From Pseudomonas furukawaii (lineage in GTDB: Bacteria; Pseudomonadota; Gammaproteobacteria; Pseudomonadales; Pseudomonadaceae), in assembly GCF_002355475.1 (NCBI RefSeq), contig NZ_AP014862.1, forward strand, positions 744,001 through 808,000: a stretch of DNA of 64,000 bases, given 5' to 3'. Of the stretch, positions 16,730-24,685 are shown piece after piece. Position numbers and translations under genes: made by a program. The notes below the pieces were generated by a model. The model was not told the origin of the DNA. It saw only the letters and a program-made list of their open reading frames with translations, and did no database searches. Position 1 is the stretch's first letter, and each line of letters begins with the position of its first letter.

Positions 16730-17698
16730 TTAAGCGGCGAGCTGCAGCGCGGCATCCAGGGCGCGTTGCTTGATCTGAGCGCCCTGACCGAACCAGGCCG
16801 AGTCCATGCGGTATTCGTTGCTACGGGCACGGCGCTCATGGTCGACGTACTCGGTCACGGCGTTGAGCAGGCCCCAGGCGGTGCCGCGTGCCGAGTCCAG
16901 CTGGCTACCGCGACCACCGCCTTCGTACAGCTCCTGGACCTTGCGCAGGGCGCGCTCGTTGGGCAGATGCTCCGGCAGCGCGCCGGTCGGGCTGGTCTCG
17001 CACATCACGTTCATGAAGAAGCCCAGTGCCTCATGCCACTGCACCTTGCGCTCGGCCAGCGCGCGCATGCGGTACATGAAGTCGTCCCATTGCGAGACGG
17101 CGATGCCGAGTTGCTTCTTCACCACCTTCGGATCGAAGCGGGTGTTGTGCGGCACCTTGATCGCGCGGCTGGCGCCGTCCAGGGCGATGGTCAGGGTGTT
17201 GTTGCACACCACGCGCACCGTAGTCGGTGTGGCGGTGGTGGCCAGGGTGCCGTCGCAGGACGTCGCCAGCAGCAGGTAGCCGTTGACCTGATCGTTGCCC
17301 TTGAGCGCCGCGCCTTGTCCGGTACGCGCCAGCGCCCAGAACTTGCGTCCGCCCTTGAGCACGCCAGCGGTTTCCAGCTCGTAACCGGAAACCTCGGTGA
17401 GATCCCGGTAAAACTCCAAGACCTCCCGAGGCTGTACGGTGTGATAGCGCTGGGATACCACCGACAGTGGTGCCTTGGTGTCCGAGCGAAACAGCACCTT
17501 CTGTTCCGGGAAGGAATGGATCGCGCCCAGGTGGCCGACGGCATCCGACTTGAAATGCACGGGGCTTTCCAGGATCTGCCACTCCATGCCGGCTTCGCGT
17601 TGCCAGACTTCGATGGGTTGTTTCTGAGTGAGCTGATTGCCCAGGCCGTGCCACGGAGTAGCGCCAGCGTAGGCCATGGTTTCGACGAGATGTGCCAT
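16730..17698 (-). CDS. DUF932 phage/plasmid-like protein
   Basis: The product has 322 residues from ATG 17698 with AAAGGA 9 bases upstream; longer frames are antisense noise. The start MAHLVETMAYAGATPWHGLG and the middle GYLLLATSCDGTLATTA plus TTVRVVCNNTL are diagnostic of the DUF932/TIGR03299 phage/plasmid-like family. The biochemical function is unknown; the gene regularly occurs with YqaJ-type nucleases and RadC in ICEs and plasmids, as here. A terminator follows it. Confidence 0.88.
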   Translation of the reverse strand: MAHLVETMAYAGATPWHGLGNQLTQKQPIEVWQREAGMEWQILESPVHFKSDAVGHLGAIHSFPEQKVLFRSDTKAPLSVVSQRYHTVQPREVLEFYRDLTEVSGYELETAGVLKGGRKFWALARTGQGAALKGNDQVNGYLLLATSCDGTLATTATPTTVRVVCNNTLTIALDGASRAIKVPHNTRFDPKVVKKQLGIAVSQWDDFMYRMRALAERKVQWHEALGFFMNVMCETSPTGALPEHLPNERALRKVQELYEGGGRGSQLDSARGTAWGLLNAVTEYVDHERRARSNEYRMDSAWFGQGAQIKQRALDAALQLAA

Positions 17699-17793
17699 GT
17701 GAACGATTCCTTTGGATGCAGGCCGGCATAAAGCGCCGCGCGAGGCGCAGCACCGACCGGACAAATGGAATGGAAAGACGAGAGAGGGCCGAA

Positions 17794-18123
17794 TCAGGCC
17801 GGCAGATTGAAGCGATGACCGCAGAGCAGGCAGAGGTTGTGGGCCAGGACGTGGCGGTCGAGCGACTCGCCGAGCTGAGCGCCCAGCGCACAGCCACCGA
17901 CGCCGCCGGCCAGGCCGCCGAGAATGGCGCCCGACACGGAACCTAGGGTGATGCCGACTGGGCCGGCGAACGCGCCGATAGCTGCACCAGCCTGACCGCC
18001 TGCCAGGGCAGCGCTGACGCCACGCGCAACACCGCTCACGGTGCCGATGGCGGCGCCGACTTTCATGGCGTGATGGAAGGAAGCGACTTTGGGGGAGTGA
18101 CAGCGAGGGCACTGCAATGACAT
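17794..18123 (-). CDS. zinc-ribbon and glycine-zipper small protein
   Basis: The product has 109 residues with CPRC at residues 5-8 and CLLC near the C-terminus, which together could hold one zinc. Between them is a long glycine/alanine-rich hydrophobic segment with glycine-zipper spacing (AGAAIGAFAGPVG, GAILGGLAGGVGG). AAGGAGG lies 8 bases before ATG 18123, so expression is likely strong. Proteins of this shape are common in Pseudomonas islands; function unknown. Its upstream region, shared with the AlpA-like gene, carries a perfect 17-base inverted repeat. Confidence 0.7.
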   Translation of the reverse strand: MSLQCPRCHSPKVASFHHAMKVGAAIGTVSGVARGVSAALAGGQAGAAIGAFAGPVGITLGSVSGAILGGLAGGVGGCALGAQLGESLDRHVLAHNLCLLCGHRFNLPA

Positions 18124-18393
18124 GGGGCGAACCTCCTTGGTGGTGATGTCATGGCAGTTATGTAGGGCTGAAAAATTTTCGAATGGGCTGATAAGCCTGC
18201 TAGTCCTGCTATCGAGTAGCAGGACTAGCAGGCAGCCGGCATGTGGTTTTGGATTTTTTAGGCATCCAAATCATTTCTGCGCGCAAGTGTCAATGCGCCT
18301 GCTTGGAAGTTTTTCAGGATCTCTAAGCAGGGCTGGTGTGGCACCGCGAAGCCCGAAATACGATGGCTGCCTCAACGTACTAGGAGGTAACCC
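18124..18393. promoter_or_regulatory. divergent control region of the island backbone
   Basis: This 270-base gap separates the minus-strand zinc-ribbon gene from the plus-strand AlpA-like gene. It holds the inverted repeat at 18195-18233 and a T-rich tract at 18246-18259. AGGAGG at 18382-18387 serves the AlpA-like gene. No other gene is seen. Confidence 0.5.
18195..18233. repeat. perfect 17-base inverted repeat made of direct repeats
   Basis: GCCTGCTAGTCCTGCTA at 18195-18211 is the exact reverse complement of 18217-18233, with loop TCGAG. Each arm also contains CCTGCTA twice, two bases apart, so the element holds four copies of one heptamer. It may be an operator for a multimeric regulator, or a stem formed in single-stranded DNA. 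Confidence 0.8.
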
Positions 18394-18645
18394 ATGAATA
18401 GTGAAGATAGTGGCTTTGGTATCCAGAAGGTGTGGATGCCAGATCGGTCGGAGGTGAGGGTGGTCCGCATGAAGCGGCTAAGTGAGCTCCTCTCAGTGTC
18501 ACGCTCGACCCTGTATGACTGGTTAAACCCGGGCAGCCCGCGCCATGACCCAGCGTTCCCGAGGCCAATGCGCCTGTCGGCAAAGGGGGGCGCGGTTGGG
18601 TGGTTGGTCGAAGATGTCATGCGTTGGCTCGACACTCGGAAGTAA
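18394..18645 (+). CDS. AlpA-like DNA-binding regulator
   Basis: The product has 83 residues with the winged-helix MerR/AlpA-type layout: VVRMKRLSELLSVSRSTLYDWLNPGSP gives the helix-turn-helix, followed by FPRPMRLSAKGGAVGWLVEDVMRWLDTR, the hallmark end of AlpA-family proteins. AGGAGG lies 6 bases before ATG 18394. AlpA-like proteins act as activators or excisionases for integrases of P4-like elements. Here the integrase lies 2.4 kb downstream on the other strand, so control of excision is a reasonable inference. Confidence 0.85.
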   Translation: MNSEDSGFGIQKVWMPDRSEVRVVRMKRLSELLSVSRSTLYDWLNPGSPRHDPAFPRPMRLSAKGGAVGWLVEDVMRWLDTRK

Positions 18646-18709
18646 ACTTTTCCTTAAGTCATTGGGCAGGATATCCAGTCCTTTATTTTTAGTTAGTGAG
18701 GTGTTTGGT

Positions 18710-20137
18710 ATGGAATTATTTTCGGATAACCATTTTGCTGGTAGTGAGGATTCATATTCTTACATTGATGTGGGCTGGCTCGATGAATTCCCGATTTTCA
18801 AGGAGTCAGTATTAAGAATTGCAGCGCGGACCCAGGCTCCGATAGAGCTGGTTGTGTCAGTTGTCCTTGCAGTTATTGCGTTGGTTTGTCAGCACTTGAT
18901 AGATGTGAGGCGACCCTGGGGAAGCATTGGGCCGGTATCGCTGATCATATTCTTGATTGCTTTGTCGGGTGAGAGAAAGACCACAGTTGAGGAAGTTACG
19001 GCCTCTGTTTTAAGGGCTTTTGAGGGGCGGCGAAAAAGTCTGGATTTTCAGAAAATAAAAGAATGGTCTGTCTTGTGGGAGTTATGGGAAAGAAAGAAAA
19101 AAAAGATTCAAAAGAATCTGCTTGATGAAGATGTGGGGTCAATTGCTTATCAGCAGCTTGAAAGCGCTCTCTTGGCGCATGCTAACTCAGAACCAGTGCG
19201 CCCTTTTGTGTTCAGGATGATTCACCAGGATGTAACCACGGCTGCCTTGTCTAAGTCGTTGGACCAAGACTGTCCATCCGCAGCATTGTTCACGAGCGAA
19301 GGTGATATAGCTCTAAGGGGGAGTATTAACCAGATCGGCATGATGAACGCTTATTGGGATGGCTCTGGTGTGGAAGTGGGGCGGGCTTCAACGGGGCATT
19401 ACTCATTGAAAGATGTGCGGCTCAGCATCGGTATCGGGGTTCAGCCTGGGGTGTTTAATGAGTACTTGGAAAGAAAAGGTGAACTTGGTAAAGCGTCGGG
19501 GTTCTTTGCAAGGTCATTGGTTTTTTATCCAAAATCGACCCAGGGCACTCGATTTATTTCTGGCGAGGTTCAGCTCAGCCTGGATCGTTATACAAAAAGA
19601 ATGGAAGAGCTTCTTGAAGAAAATGTTAGAAAATTTGATGCCAGAGATTCTAGTAAGTTGGTTGTTGGCTTTTCTCCAGAGGCTGGTGAGGAGTTGAAGC
19701 GGATCCACAATAGTATTGAAAGTGAAATGCAGGTTGGTGGACGCTATGAACGAGCGCGTGATCATGGATCAAAACAGACTGAAAATATCTCCAGAGTGGC
19801 CGCTTTACTGCATTTCTTTGAAACTGGCGGAACTCAAATTTCCCTGCCTGAGCTATCGGCTGTTGAGAAGATCGTTATGGGTTGTTCTGTTGTGTATAAG
19901 AGGTTGTTCTCATTTTCACCTCAAGTTGTGACCGATGGCGATGCTCTGGTTTCGTGGCTACGTGCCAGATGCGATAGATCGGTCTTCAGAAGAACTCGAA
20001 GGAATGAGATTCTGCAGCGAGGGCCTTCGGGATTGCGACGAGCTACCAGACTCAATCGTGCAGTTGATTACTTGGTGGAAAAAGGGCTTGTGAGGGAGGT
20101 TGTGAGTGGGCGGGTTGCTGAAATTGAATTGATCTAA
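18710..20137 (+). CDS. YfjI/DUF3987 family protein
   Basis: From ATG 18710 (GAGG 9 bases upstream) the product is 475 residues; the open frame from 18545 is excluded because it overlaps the AlpA-like gene. The N-terminus shows YIDVGWLDEFPIF, then GPVSLIIFLIALSGERKTTVEEV where the Walker A-like GxSGxxKT of DUF3987 primase/helicase-type proteins is expected (here SGERKTT). Later SEGDIALRG and ALLHFFE are also typical. This is the CP4-57 YfjI group, thought to act in replication of integrated elements. The DNA is more AT-rich than the backbone genes. A strong terminator follows. Confidence 0.75.
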   Translation: MELFSDNHFAGSEDSYSYIDVGWLDEFPIFKESVLRIAARTQAPIELVVSVVLAVIALVCQHLIDVRRPWGSIGPVSLIIFLIALSGERKTTVEEVTASVLRAFEGRRKSLDFQKIKEWSVLWELWERKKKKIQKNLLDEDVGSIAYQQLESALLAHANSEPVRPFVFRMIHQDVTTAALSKSLDQDCPSAALFTSEGDIALRGSINQIGMMNAYWDGSGVEVGRASTGHYSLKDVRLSIGIGVQPGVFNEYLERKGELGKASGFFARSLVFYPKSTQGTRFISGEVQLSLDRYTKRMEELLEENVRKFDARDSSKLVVGFSPEAGEELKRIHNSIESEMQVGGRYERARDHGSKQTENISRVAALLHFFETGGTQISLPELSAVEKIVMGCSVVYKRLFSFSPQVVTDGDALVSWLRARCDRSVFRRTRRNEILQRGPSGLRRATRLNRAVDYLVEKGLVREVVSGRVAEIELI

Positions 20138-20214
20138 TTTTTAATTTTCGATCCTCAGCATATGTCGAAAAGGTAAGTGCGCTGGTTTCTGTATTTGTTG
20201 AAGTGGTGCCCCGT

Positions 20215-20243
20215 AAGCCAGAGCCATAGGCTCTGGCTTTTTT
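20215..20243 (+). terminator. rho-independent terminator after the DUF3987 gene
   Basis: AAGCCAGAGCC at 20215-20225 pairs perfectly with GGCTCTGGCTT at 20229-20239 across a 3-base loop and is followed by a T run. The A-rich left flank could let it work in both directions for the convergent gene ending at 20256. Confidence 0.9.
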
Positions 20244-20255
20244 GTGCGCGCTATA

Positions 20256-20996
20256 TTAATACTGCTTTCTACGTAGTGCTTTGTATACTTTCTGATTTTC
20301 TTGGTTGTGAATAAGCTCTTCGGTTATGAAATCTTTCAGATTTCTAATCGTGTCTTGCGCTTCGATTTCTGAGATGTATTTTTCGAACTCCTTGCTGGTG
20401 TAAATCGTTTCAATGGTTTCGGACTCGGTACCCCAGCCATTTTTAGGTGGAGTTCTCAGTAGGAGTGAGAAGTGATCTCTGATTTTTGATATTTTGGATT
20501 CTTTCCCCTTTCCGCCTTCGGCTGCACGCTCGCGCCTGAATTTTTCTTCGTCAATATGATGTTGGTAGCCATTAAGGAACCCAATTAAGTAGGCTGCGTG
20601 CGAGATGTAGGCAAAAGCTTTTTCTTTATTGTCTTTCTCCATTTGCAGTTTTGCACTGAGATAGTATATTTTTGCGTAAAAAAAATACAATTTGAGAGTG
20701 CTTCTTTTTTCTTCTTTGTATGTGTTTGTCCAGCAGCTAGATATGTTTTTCCAGCTGATTTTTGGTGTCTCTATAAAGTTGGATATTCGTTGGTCTATGT
20801 GGCTATTTAATTCTTTTGGCCAGTACTTTTTTAATATTGATCTGAGTGTTAGGTGTGTGTGATTTAGTAAGGTGCTTAGTTTTTCTTCTTTTGTTTCTAT
20901 TGGGTGAAGGAGAGGGTTTTTGTTTTTTTTCTTTGAGATTTTATTTGTAGGGTATAGCGATTGTATAAGTTCAGTGAGGGTGTTTTTGTCTGTCAT
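20256..20996 (-). CDS. AT-rich orphan protein, unknown function
   Basis: The product has 246 residues, rich in lysine, isoleucine, asparagine and glutamate, predicted mostly helical (KEEKRSTLKLYFFYAKIYYL; AFAYISHAAYLIGFLNGY). No family is recognised and no membrane span is certain. The DNA is by far the most AT-rich in the window (only 17 G/C in the 60 bases 20641-20700), so it has a different origin from its neighbours. No strong ribosome site precedes ATG 20996. It lies between the DUF3987 gene and the integrase, the place where islands often carry an accessory gene. Confidence 0.65.
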   Translation of the reverse strand: MTDKNTLTELIQSLYPTNKISKKKNKNPLLHPIETKEEKLSTLLNHTHLTLRSILKKYWPKELNSHIDQRISNFIETPKISWKNISSCWTNTYKEEKRSTLKLYFFYAKIYYLSAKLQMEKDNKEKAFAYISHAAYLIGFLNGYQHHIDEEKFRRERAAEGGKGKESKISKIRDHFSLLLRTPPKNGWGTESETIETIYTSKEFEKYISEIEAQDTIRNLKDFITEELIHNQENQKVYKALRRKQY

Positions 20997-21028
20997 GGTG
21001 GGGCTCGTTTATAAATTTTAGGCGGTGG

Positions 21029-22219
21029 TCAGGATAAAAATTTTGCCCAATCAGCCATTAGGGCGCGACGTTTCTCTAGGAAATCTGAGCGCGAGTAAGC
21101 CCCTTCTGTTTGATCCCTCTCGTCATGAGCCAACGCCATTTCACAAACCTCGCGTGGGTAGTGCGTACACTCTCCTGCCCAGTCGCGAAATGATGAGCGA
21201 AAACCATGTCGCGTAATAGATTTATAGCCCATGTCATGTAGTAGGTTGCGGATCGCATTTGCATGCATTACACCGCTTTTACCTTGGCCAGGGAATAAAA
21301 ATGGACTGTCTTCTATACGCGGAATAGCTTGTAGGCAGTCAATAACCTCCTTGGCAAGTGGGATTACGAAGGCGACGCGCATTTTCATGCGCTCGTCGGG
21401 AAGTGACCACGTACGAGTCTCAAAATCAAATTCATCCCAGCGTGCGAATCGCACCATGTGCGCGCGCGCGGCGGTCATGATCAACAATTGTGCGGCAAGA
21501 GATGGCGCTGTCATGTTCGCTTTCAATTGATGCATTAGCTTTGGCACGTCTTGCCAGGGCATTGCGGGGAAGTGCTCGCGCTTTCTAGCTTTTTTCTTTT
21601 CCGCACGGCTGAGCAAATTATCCAGATGGCCACGCCATCGTGCAGGGTTTTCCCCTTCGCGAAGGCCTCGTGCTTTTGCTGCGTCCAAGATTTGCTCAAT
21701 TTGTCCGCGTACTTCGTCAGCTGTTCGGGTTTTTATGGCCCAGATAGGTTGCAGCAGCTTGAGGACATGCTCTGTGTCGATTTGCTCGGCAGCTAGTTTG
21801 CCAATGTGGGGGAATGCGTAGAGTTCTAGCTTGCGCATCCAGCCTTTACGCCACTGTGCAGACCAGGCCCCGCTATGCGCGCTCCAGTAATCTGTTGCCA
21901 GCGTCTCAAATTTGAGCTGTTTTGCCTCTCGGGCTCGCTGGGCTTCGCGCTGGGCTTCGCGTTCCTGATCCCGTGCGGCAAGTGGGTCGATACCATCTAT
22001 AAGGTGGCGGCGTTTAGCGCTTGCTTCGAGTCGTGCGCTCTTGAGGCTGACCTCTGGATACGAACCTAAGCCCATTTCGCGGCGGCGACCTGCGAGCTGG
22101 AAGCGTAGCAGCCAAGACTTGCGTCCTGTGGGTTTGACAACCAGGCGAAGCCCATCTCCATCTTCGTAGGTGCCTGGTTCTGTCAGGTTCTCGACCTGTT
22201 TCGGATTTAGCTTGCCCAT
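21029..22219 (-). CDS. P4-type tyrosine integrase
   Basis: The product has 396 residues from MGKLNPKQVENL at 22219; ATG 22243 would add 8 residues and lies inside the C-rich repeats. The N-terminal arm-binding DUF4102 domain (GDGLRLVVKPTGRKSWLLRF, LGSYPEVSLKSAR) is followed by the core-binding region and the catalytic domain. The latter shows the first arginine in MTAARAHMVRFARWDEFD, the H-x-x-R box RHGFRSSFRDW, and the tyrosine nucleophile in EGAYSRSDFLEKRR. It is therefore intact. It is the last island gene before ppa and marks the right end of the element. No tRNA target is visible beside it. Confidence 0.93.
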   Translation of the reverse strand: MGKLNPKQVENLTEPGTYEDGDGLRLVVKPTGRKSWLLRFQLAGRRREMGLGSYPEVSLKSARLEASAKRRHLIDGIDPLAARDQEREAQREAQRAREAKQLKFETLATDYWSAHSGAWSAQWRKGWMRKLELYAFPHIGKLAAEQIDTEHVLKLLQPIWAIKTRTADEVRGQIEQILDAAKARGLREGENPARWRGHLDNLLSRAEKKKARKREHFPAMPWQDVPKLMHQLKANMTAPSLAAQLLIMTAARAHMVRFARWDEFDFETRTWSLPDERMKMRVAFVIPLAKEVIDCLQAIPRIEDSPFLFPGQGKSGVMHANAIRNLLHDMGYKSITRHGFRSSFRDWAGECTHYPREVCEMALAHDERDQTEGAYSRSDFLEKRRALMADWAKFLS

Positions 22220-22220
22220 C

Positions 22221-22273
22221 GTGTCCCCCCGCCGCGTTGCCATTTACCTCTTGTCCCCCCACTTGTCCCCCCA
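22221..22273. repeat. TGTCCCCCC repeats upstream of the integrase
   Basis: TGTCCCCCC occurs three times: at 22222-22230, 22252-22260 and 22264-22272. The last two form a tandem CTTGTCCCCCCA unit. They lie across the possible integrase starts and in its leader, so they may be integrase or excisionase arm sites or an operator; this is inference. Confidence 0.6.
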
Positions 22274-22393
22274 CTTGGTCATCGGATGGGGTTGTATCGG
22301 ATCGGACTCGGTTGGTTTGGTAAATGGCTGTAGCCCTTGATTTATCTAGGCTACCAGCTTGGGTTTCGGACTTGGTAGGATTTTTTCGGGCAT

Positions 22394-22421
22394 AAAAAAA
22401 ACCGGCTTGTGGCCGGCTTTT
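22394..22421 (-). terminator. terminator of ppa
   Basis: On the minus strand GCCGGCC-type arms (plus-strand ACCGGC at 22401-22406 and GCCGG at 22412-22416) are followed by eight T residues. The hairpin lies 17 bases after the ppa stop and is the outermost core feature before the island. Confidence 0.8.
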
Positions 22422-22437
22422 CATGAGAGGTCGGGGC

Positions 22438-22965
22438 TTACTTTTGGTAAGCCGCAACCGCTTTAGTGATTTCGGCGCGGGCTTCGTCAGCGTTGCCCCA
22501 GCCTTCAACTTTCACCCACTTGCCTTTTTCGAGGTCCTTGTAGTTCTCGAAGAAGTGCTTGATCTGCTCCAGGAGCAGGGCCGGCAGGTCGGTGTATTCC
22601 TTCACGTCCTTGTAGAGGACGCTCAGCTTGTCATGGGGAACGGCCAGCAGTTTGGCGTCGCCACCGGCTTCGTCGGTCATGTGCAGGACGCCGACCGGAC
22701 GGGCGCGGATCACGGCACCCGGTGCGACCGGGTAGGGGGTGACGACCAGCACGTCCAGGGGATCGCCGTCGTCAGCCAGGGTGTTGGGGATGTAGCCGTA
22801 GTTGGCCGGGTAGAACATCGGGGTGGCCATGAAACGGTCGACGAACAGGCAGTCGCTGTCCTTGTCGATTTCGTATTTGATCGGCGCGTGGTTGGCCGGG
22901 ATCTCGATCGCGACGTAGATGTCGTTCGGCAGGTCTTTGCCAGCCGGGATCTTGCTGTAGCTCAT
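22438..22965 (-). CDS. ppa: inorganic pyrophosphatase, family I
   Basis: The product has 175 residues, the usual size of bacterial soluble pyrophosphatase. It hydrolyses pyrophosphate in the cytoplasm and pulls biosynthetic reactions forward. The signature is present: [15 protein letters not shown] near the N-terminus, [23 protein letters not shown] with the metal-binding aspartates, and the later [21 protein letters not shown]. The start [11 protein letters not shown] at 22965 has GGGAG upstream; a TTG two codons earlier is disregarded. Monocistronic, with its own terminator. It is the first core gene beside the island. Confidence 0.98.
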   Translation of the reverse strand: MSYSKIPAGKDLPNDIYVAIEIPANHAPIKYEIDKDSDCLFVDRFMATPMFYPANYGYIPNTLADDGDPLDVLVVTPYPVAPGAVIRARPVGVLHMTDEAGGDAKLLAVPHDKLSVLYKDVKEYTDLPALLLEQIKHFFENYKDLEKGKWVKVEGWGNADEARAEITKAVAAYQK

Positions 22966-23003
22966 GGTCAACTCCCAAGGGTGGGGCCAAAAAAGTGGGC
23001 GCG

Positions 23004-23009
23004 ATTATA
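23004..23009 (-). promoter_or_regulatory. -10 box of ppa
   Basis: A perfect TATAAT on the minus strand (plus-strand ATTATA) lies 39 bases upstream of the ppa start; no strong -35 box is seen. Confidence 0.5.
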
Positions 23010-23043
23010 GGCACATTCCCACAGCGATGCCACGCCGTTCTAC

Positions 23044-23862
23044 TTATCCATTGGTCGCGTCGCGGTAGTCCGGATGACTGTCCTGGAGGCGTTTCAGACG
23101 GCCCAGCGGGTCCTGCCGGTAGAAGGCCTGGAGTTGCCGGTAGACGGCGGGGAAGGCCTGATCCAGCAGGTCCGGGGCGGTGAAGAAGTACTCGCTGGCG
23201 ACCGCGAAGAACTCCGCGGGGTCTTCCGCCGCATAGGGATCGATGGGCGTCTCGGCGTCCGGGTCGCGGTCCAGTTGGGCATTCAGGGCGTCGAAGGCGG
23301 TCTGCATGGCCAGGGCCCAGTCGGACTGGCGCATGTCGCGGTGCAGCGGCGGCAGGCCATTGGGGCCACCGCTGAGCATGTCCAGCTTGTGGGCCAGCTC
23401 GTGGATCACCAGGTTGTAGCCGTCCCAGCCACCGCTGGATTGCACGCCGGGCCAGGCGAGGATCACCGGGCCGTACTGCCAGGACTCACCGCTGCGCGCG
23501 TCTTCGTACTCGTGTTCGACGCCGGCCGCATCCCGATGCCGTTGCGGGCTGACGAAGTCGTCGGGGTAGAGCACCAGCTCATGGAAACCCTGGTACCAGT
23601 CGAGGTCCGGCAGGTGCAGCAGGGGCAACTGGGCCTGGGCGGCGAGGAGCAGGCGGTCGTCGCCGTTCAGGTCCACGCCGGGCAGGGCGGTGATGCGCTT
23701 GTCGTGGAGGAAGAGTACGCAACGCTCCTGCAGGCGCTGCTGTTCGGCGTCGTCCAGGCCGTCGAGGATCGGCAGGCGACGGCAGATGGCTTCCCACTGC
23801 GAGGGTGAGACGGGGTTGCGCGCAAGGATGCGTTGGCGGCGCCAGCGACGGAATGACCACAT
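23044..23862 (-). CDS. mtfA: zinc-dependent peptidase MtfA
   Basis: The product has 272 residues from MWSFRRWRRQR at 23862. The M90-family zinc motif H-E-x-x-H is present as VIHELAHKLDMLSGG, with the downstream glutamate in AAEDPAEFFAVASEYFF as third ligand region. In E. coli MtfA binds the repressor Mlc and has aminopeptidase activity, linking it to glucose uptake. Here it follows a DedA gene by 10 bases and is probably cotranscribed with it. Length and motifs fit the family, with a slightly basic N-terminus. Confidence 0.93.
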   Translation of the reverse strand: MWSFRRWRRQRILARNPVSPSQWEAICRRLPILDGLDDAEQQRLQERCVLFLHDKRITALPGVDLNGDDRLLLAAQAQLPLLHLPDLDWYQGFHELVLYPDDFVSPQRHRDAAGVEHEYEDARSGESWQYGPVILAWPGVQSSGGWDGYNLVIHELAHKLDMLSGGPNGLPPLHRDMRQSDWALAMQTAFDALNAQLDRDPDAETPIDPYAAEDPAEFFAVASEYFFTAPDLLDQAFPAVYRQLQAFYRQDPLGRLKRLQDSHPDYRDATNG

Positions 23863-23872
23863 GGCGTCGGGT

Positions 23873-24532
23873 TCAGCTCGGGTGCTGGGCGCCCTTGCCC
23901 GCCGGGCGAAGGCGGCTCCGCAGTACGCCGAAGACCATCGGTAGCAGGGACAGGCCAATGATGGCGAGCACCATCAGCGACAGGTTGTCCTTGATGAAGG
24001 GCACGTTGCCGAAGAAGAAGCCCAGCGTCACCAACCCGCCCACCCAGAGAATGGTGCCCAGCACGCTGAAGAAGGCGAAGCGCGGGTAAGGCATGCGACC
24101 CACGCCGGCGACGAAGGGGGCGAAGGTGCGCACGATGGGCAGGAAGCGCGCCATGGTCACCGTCTTGCCGCCGTGGCGGTCATAGAACTCATGGGTGCGC
24201 TGCAGGTAGTCGCGGCGGAAGATCTTCGAGTCCGGGTTGCTGAACAGGCGCTCGCCCGCCGTTCGGCCGATGACGTAGTTGAGGCTGTCACCGCTGATGG
24301 CGGCGATCATCAGCAGCCCTCCCAGCAGCCAGGGGTCCATGGCGCCACCGGCGCAGACGGCGCCGGCGATGAAGAGCAGGGAGTCGCCCGGCAGGAAAGG
24401 CGTCACCACCAGGCCGGTTTCGCAGAAGATGACCAGGAAGAGGATGGCGTAGATCCAGGTGCCGTAGTTGGTGACCAGCAGGTTGAGGTACTGGTCCAGG
24501 TGCAGGATGAGGTCGATCGGGTTGAAATCCAT
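23873..24532 (-). CDS. DedA family membrane protein
   Basis: The product has 219 residues from MDFNPIDLILHLD at 24532. It shows the DedA/SNARE-associated pattern: re-entrant ETGLVVTPFLPGDSLLFIAG near residues 40-60, then GDSLNYVIGR, and the conserved R-F-x-P-x-x-R motif (MARFLPIVRTFAPFVAGVGRM). Members are inner-membrane proteins now thought to act as lipid (undecaprenyl-phosphate or phospholipid) transporters needed for envelope homeostasis. It is the first gene of a two-gene unit with mtfA; a TATAAT is found upstream at 24580-24585 on the minus strand. Confidence 0.92.
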   Translation of the reverse strand: MDFNPIDLILHLDQYLNLLVTNYGTWIYAILFLVIFCETGLVVTPFLPGDSLLFIAGAVCAGGAMDPWLLGGLLMIAAISGDSLNYVIGRTAGERLFSNPDSKIFRRDYLQRTHEFYDRHGGKTVTMARFLPIVRTFAPFVAGVGRMPYPRFAFFSVLGTILWVGGLVTLGFFFGNVPFIKDNLSLMVLAIIGLSLLPMVFGVLRSRLRPAGKGAQHPS

Positions 24533-24579
24533 GGAGCGCCTTGTGGATAAGCGGGGCGGGCGAGGGGCGTGATGCACGC

Positions 24580-24585
24580 ATTATA
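24580..24585 (-). promoter_or_regulatory. -10 box of the dedA-mtfA unit
   Basis: The minus strand reads TATAAT here, 48 bases upstream of the DedA start. The -35 region is weak. Confidence 0.4.
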
Positions 24586-24685
24586 GGGACAACTGGCCCT
24601 CTCCCGGTGATGCGGTTGGCGGAATGGCGAACGGCATGAAGGCTGCAACTGTTTCCATAGTTTTCCCGGATCAGGACCCCGTCCC

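Noticed and set aside
18545-18709. Longer start of the DUF3987 gene at 18545
   Set aside because: It would overlap most of the AlpA-like gene in another frame; ATG 18710 has a GAGG ribosome site.
22252-22273. TGTCCCCCC repeats as a CRISPR-like array
   Set aside because: Only three short copies with unequal spacing and no spacers of constant length.
22273-22437. A tRNA or tmRNA fragment as integrase target
   Set aside because: I looked for a T-arm and CCA-type end in both directions and saw none.
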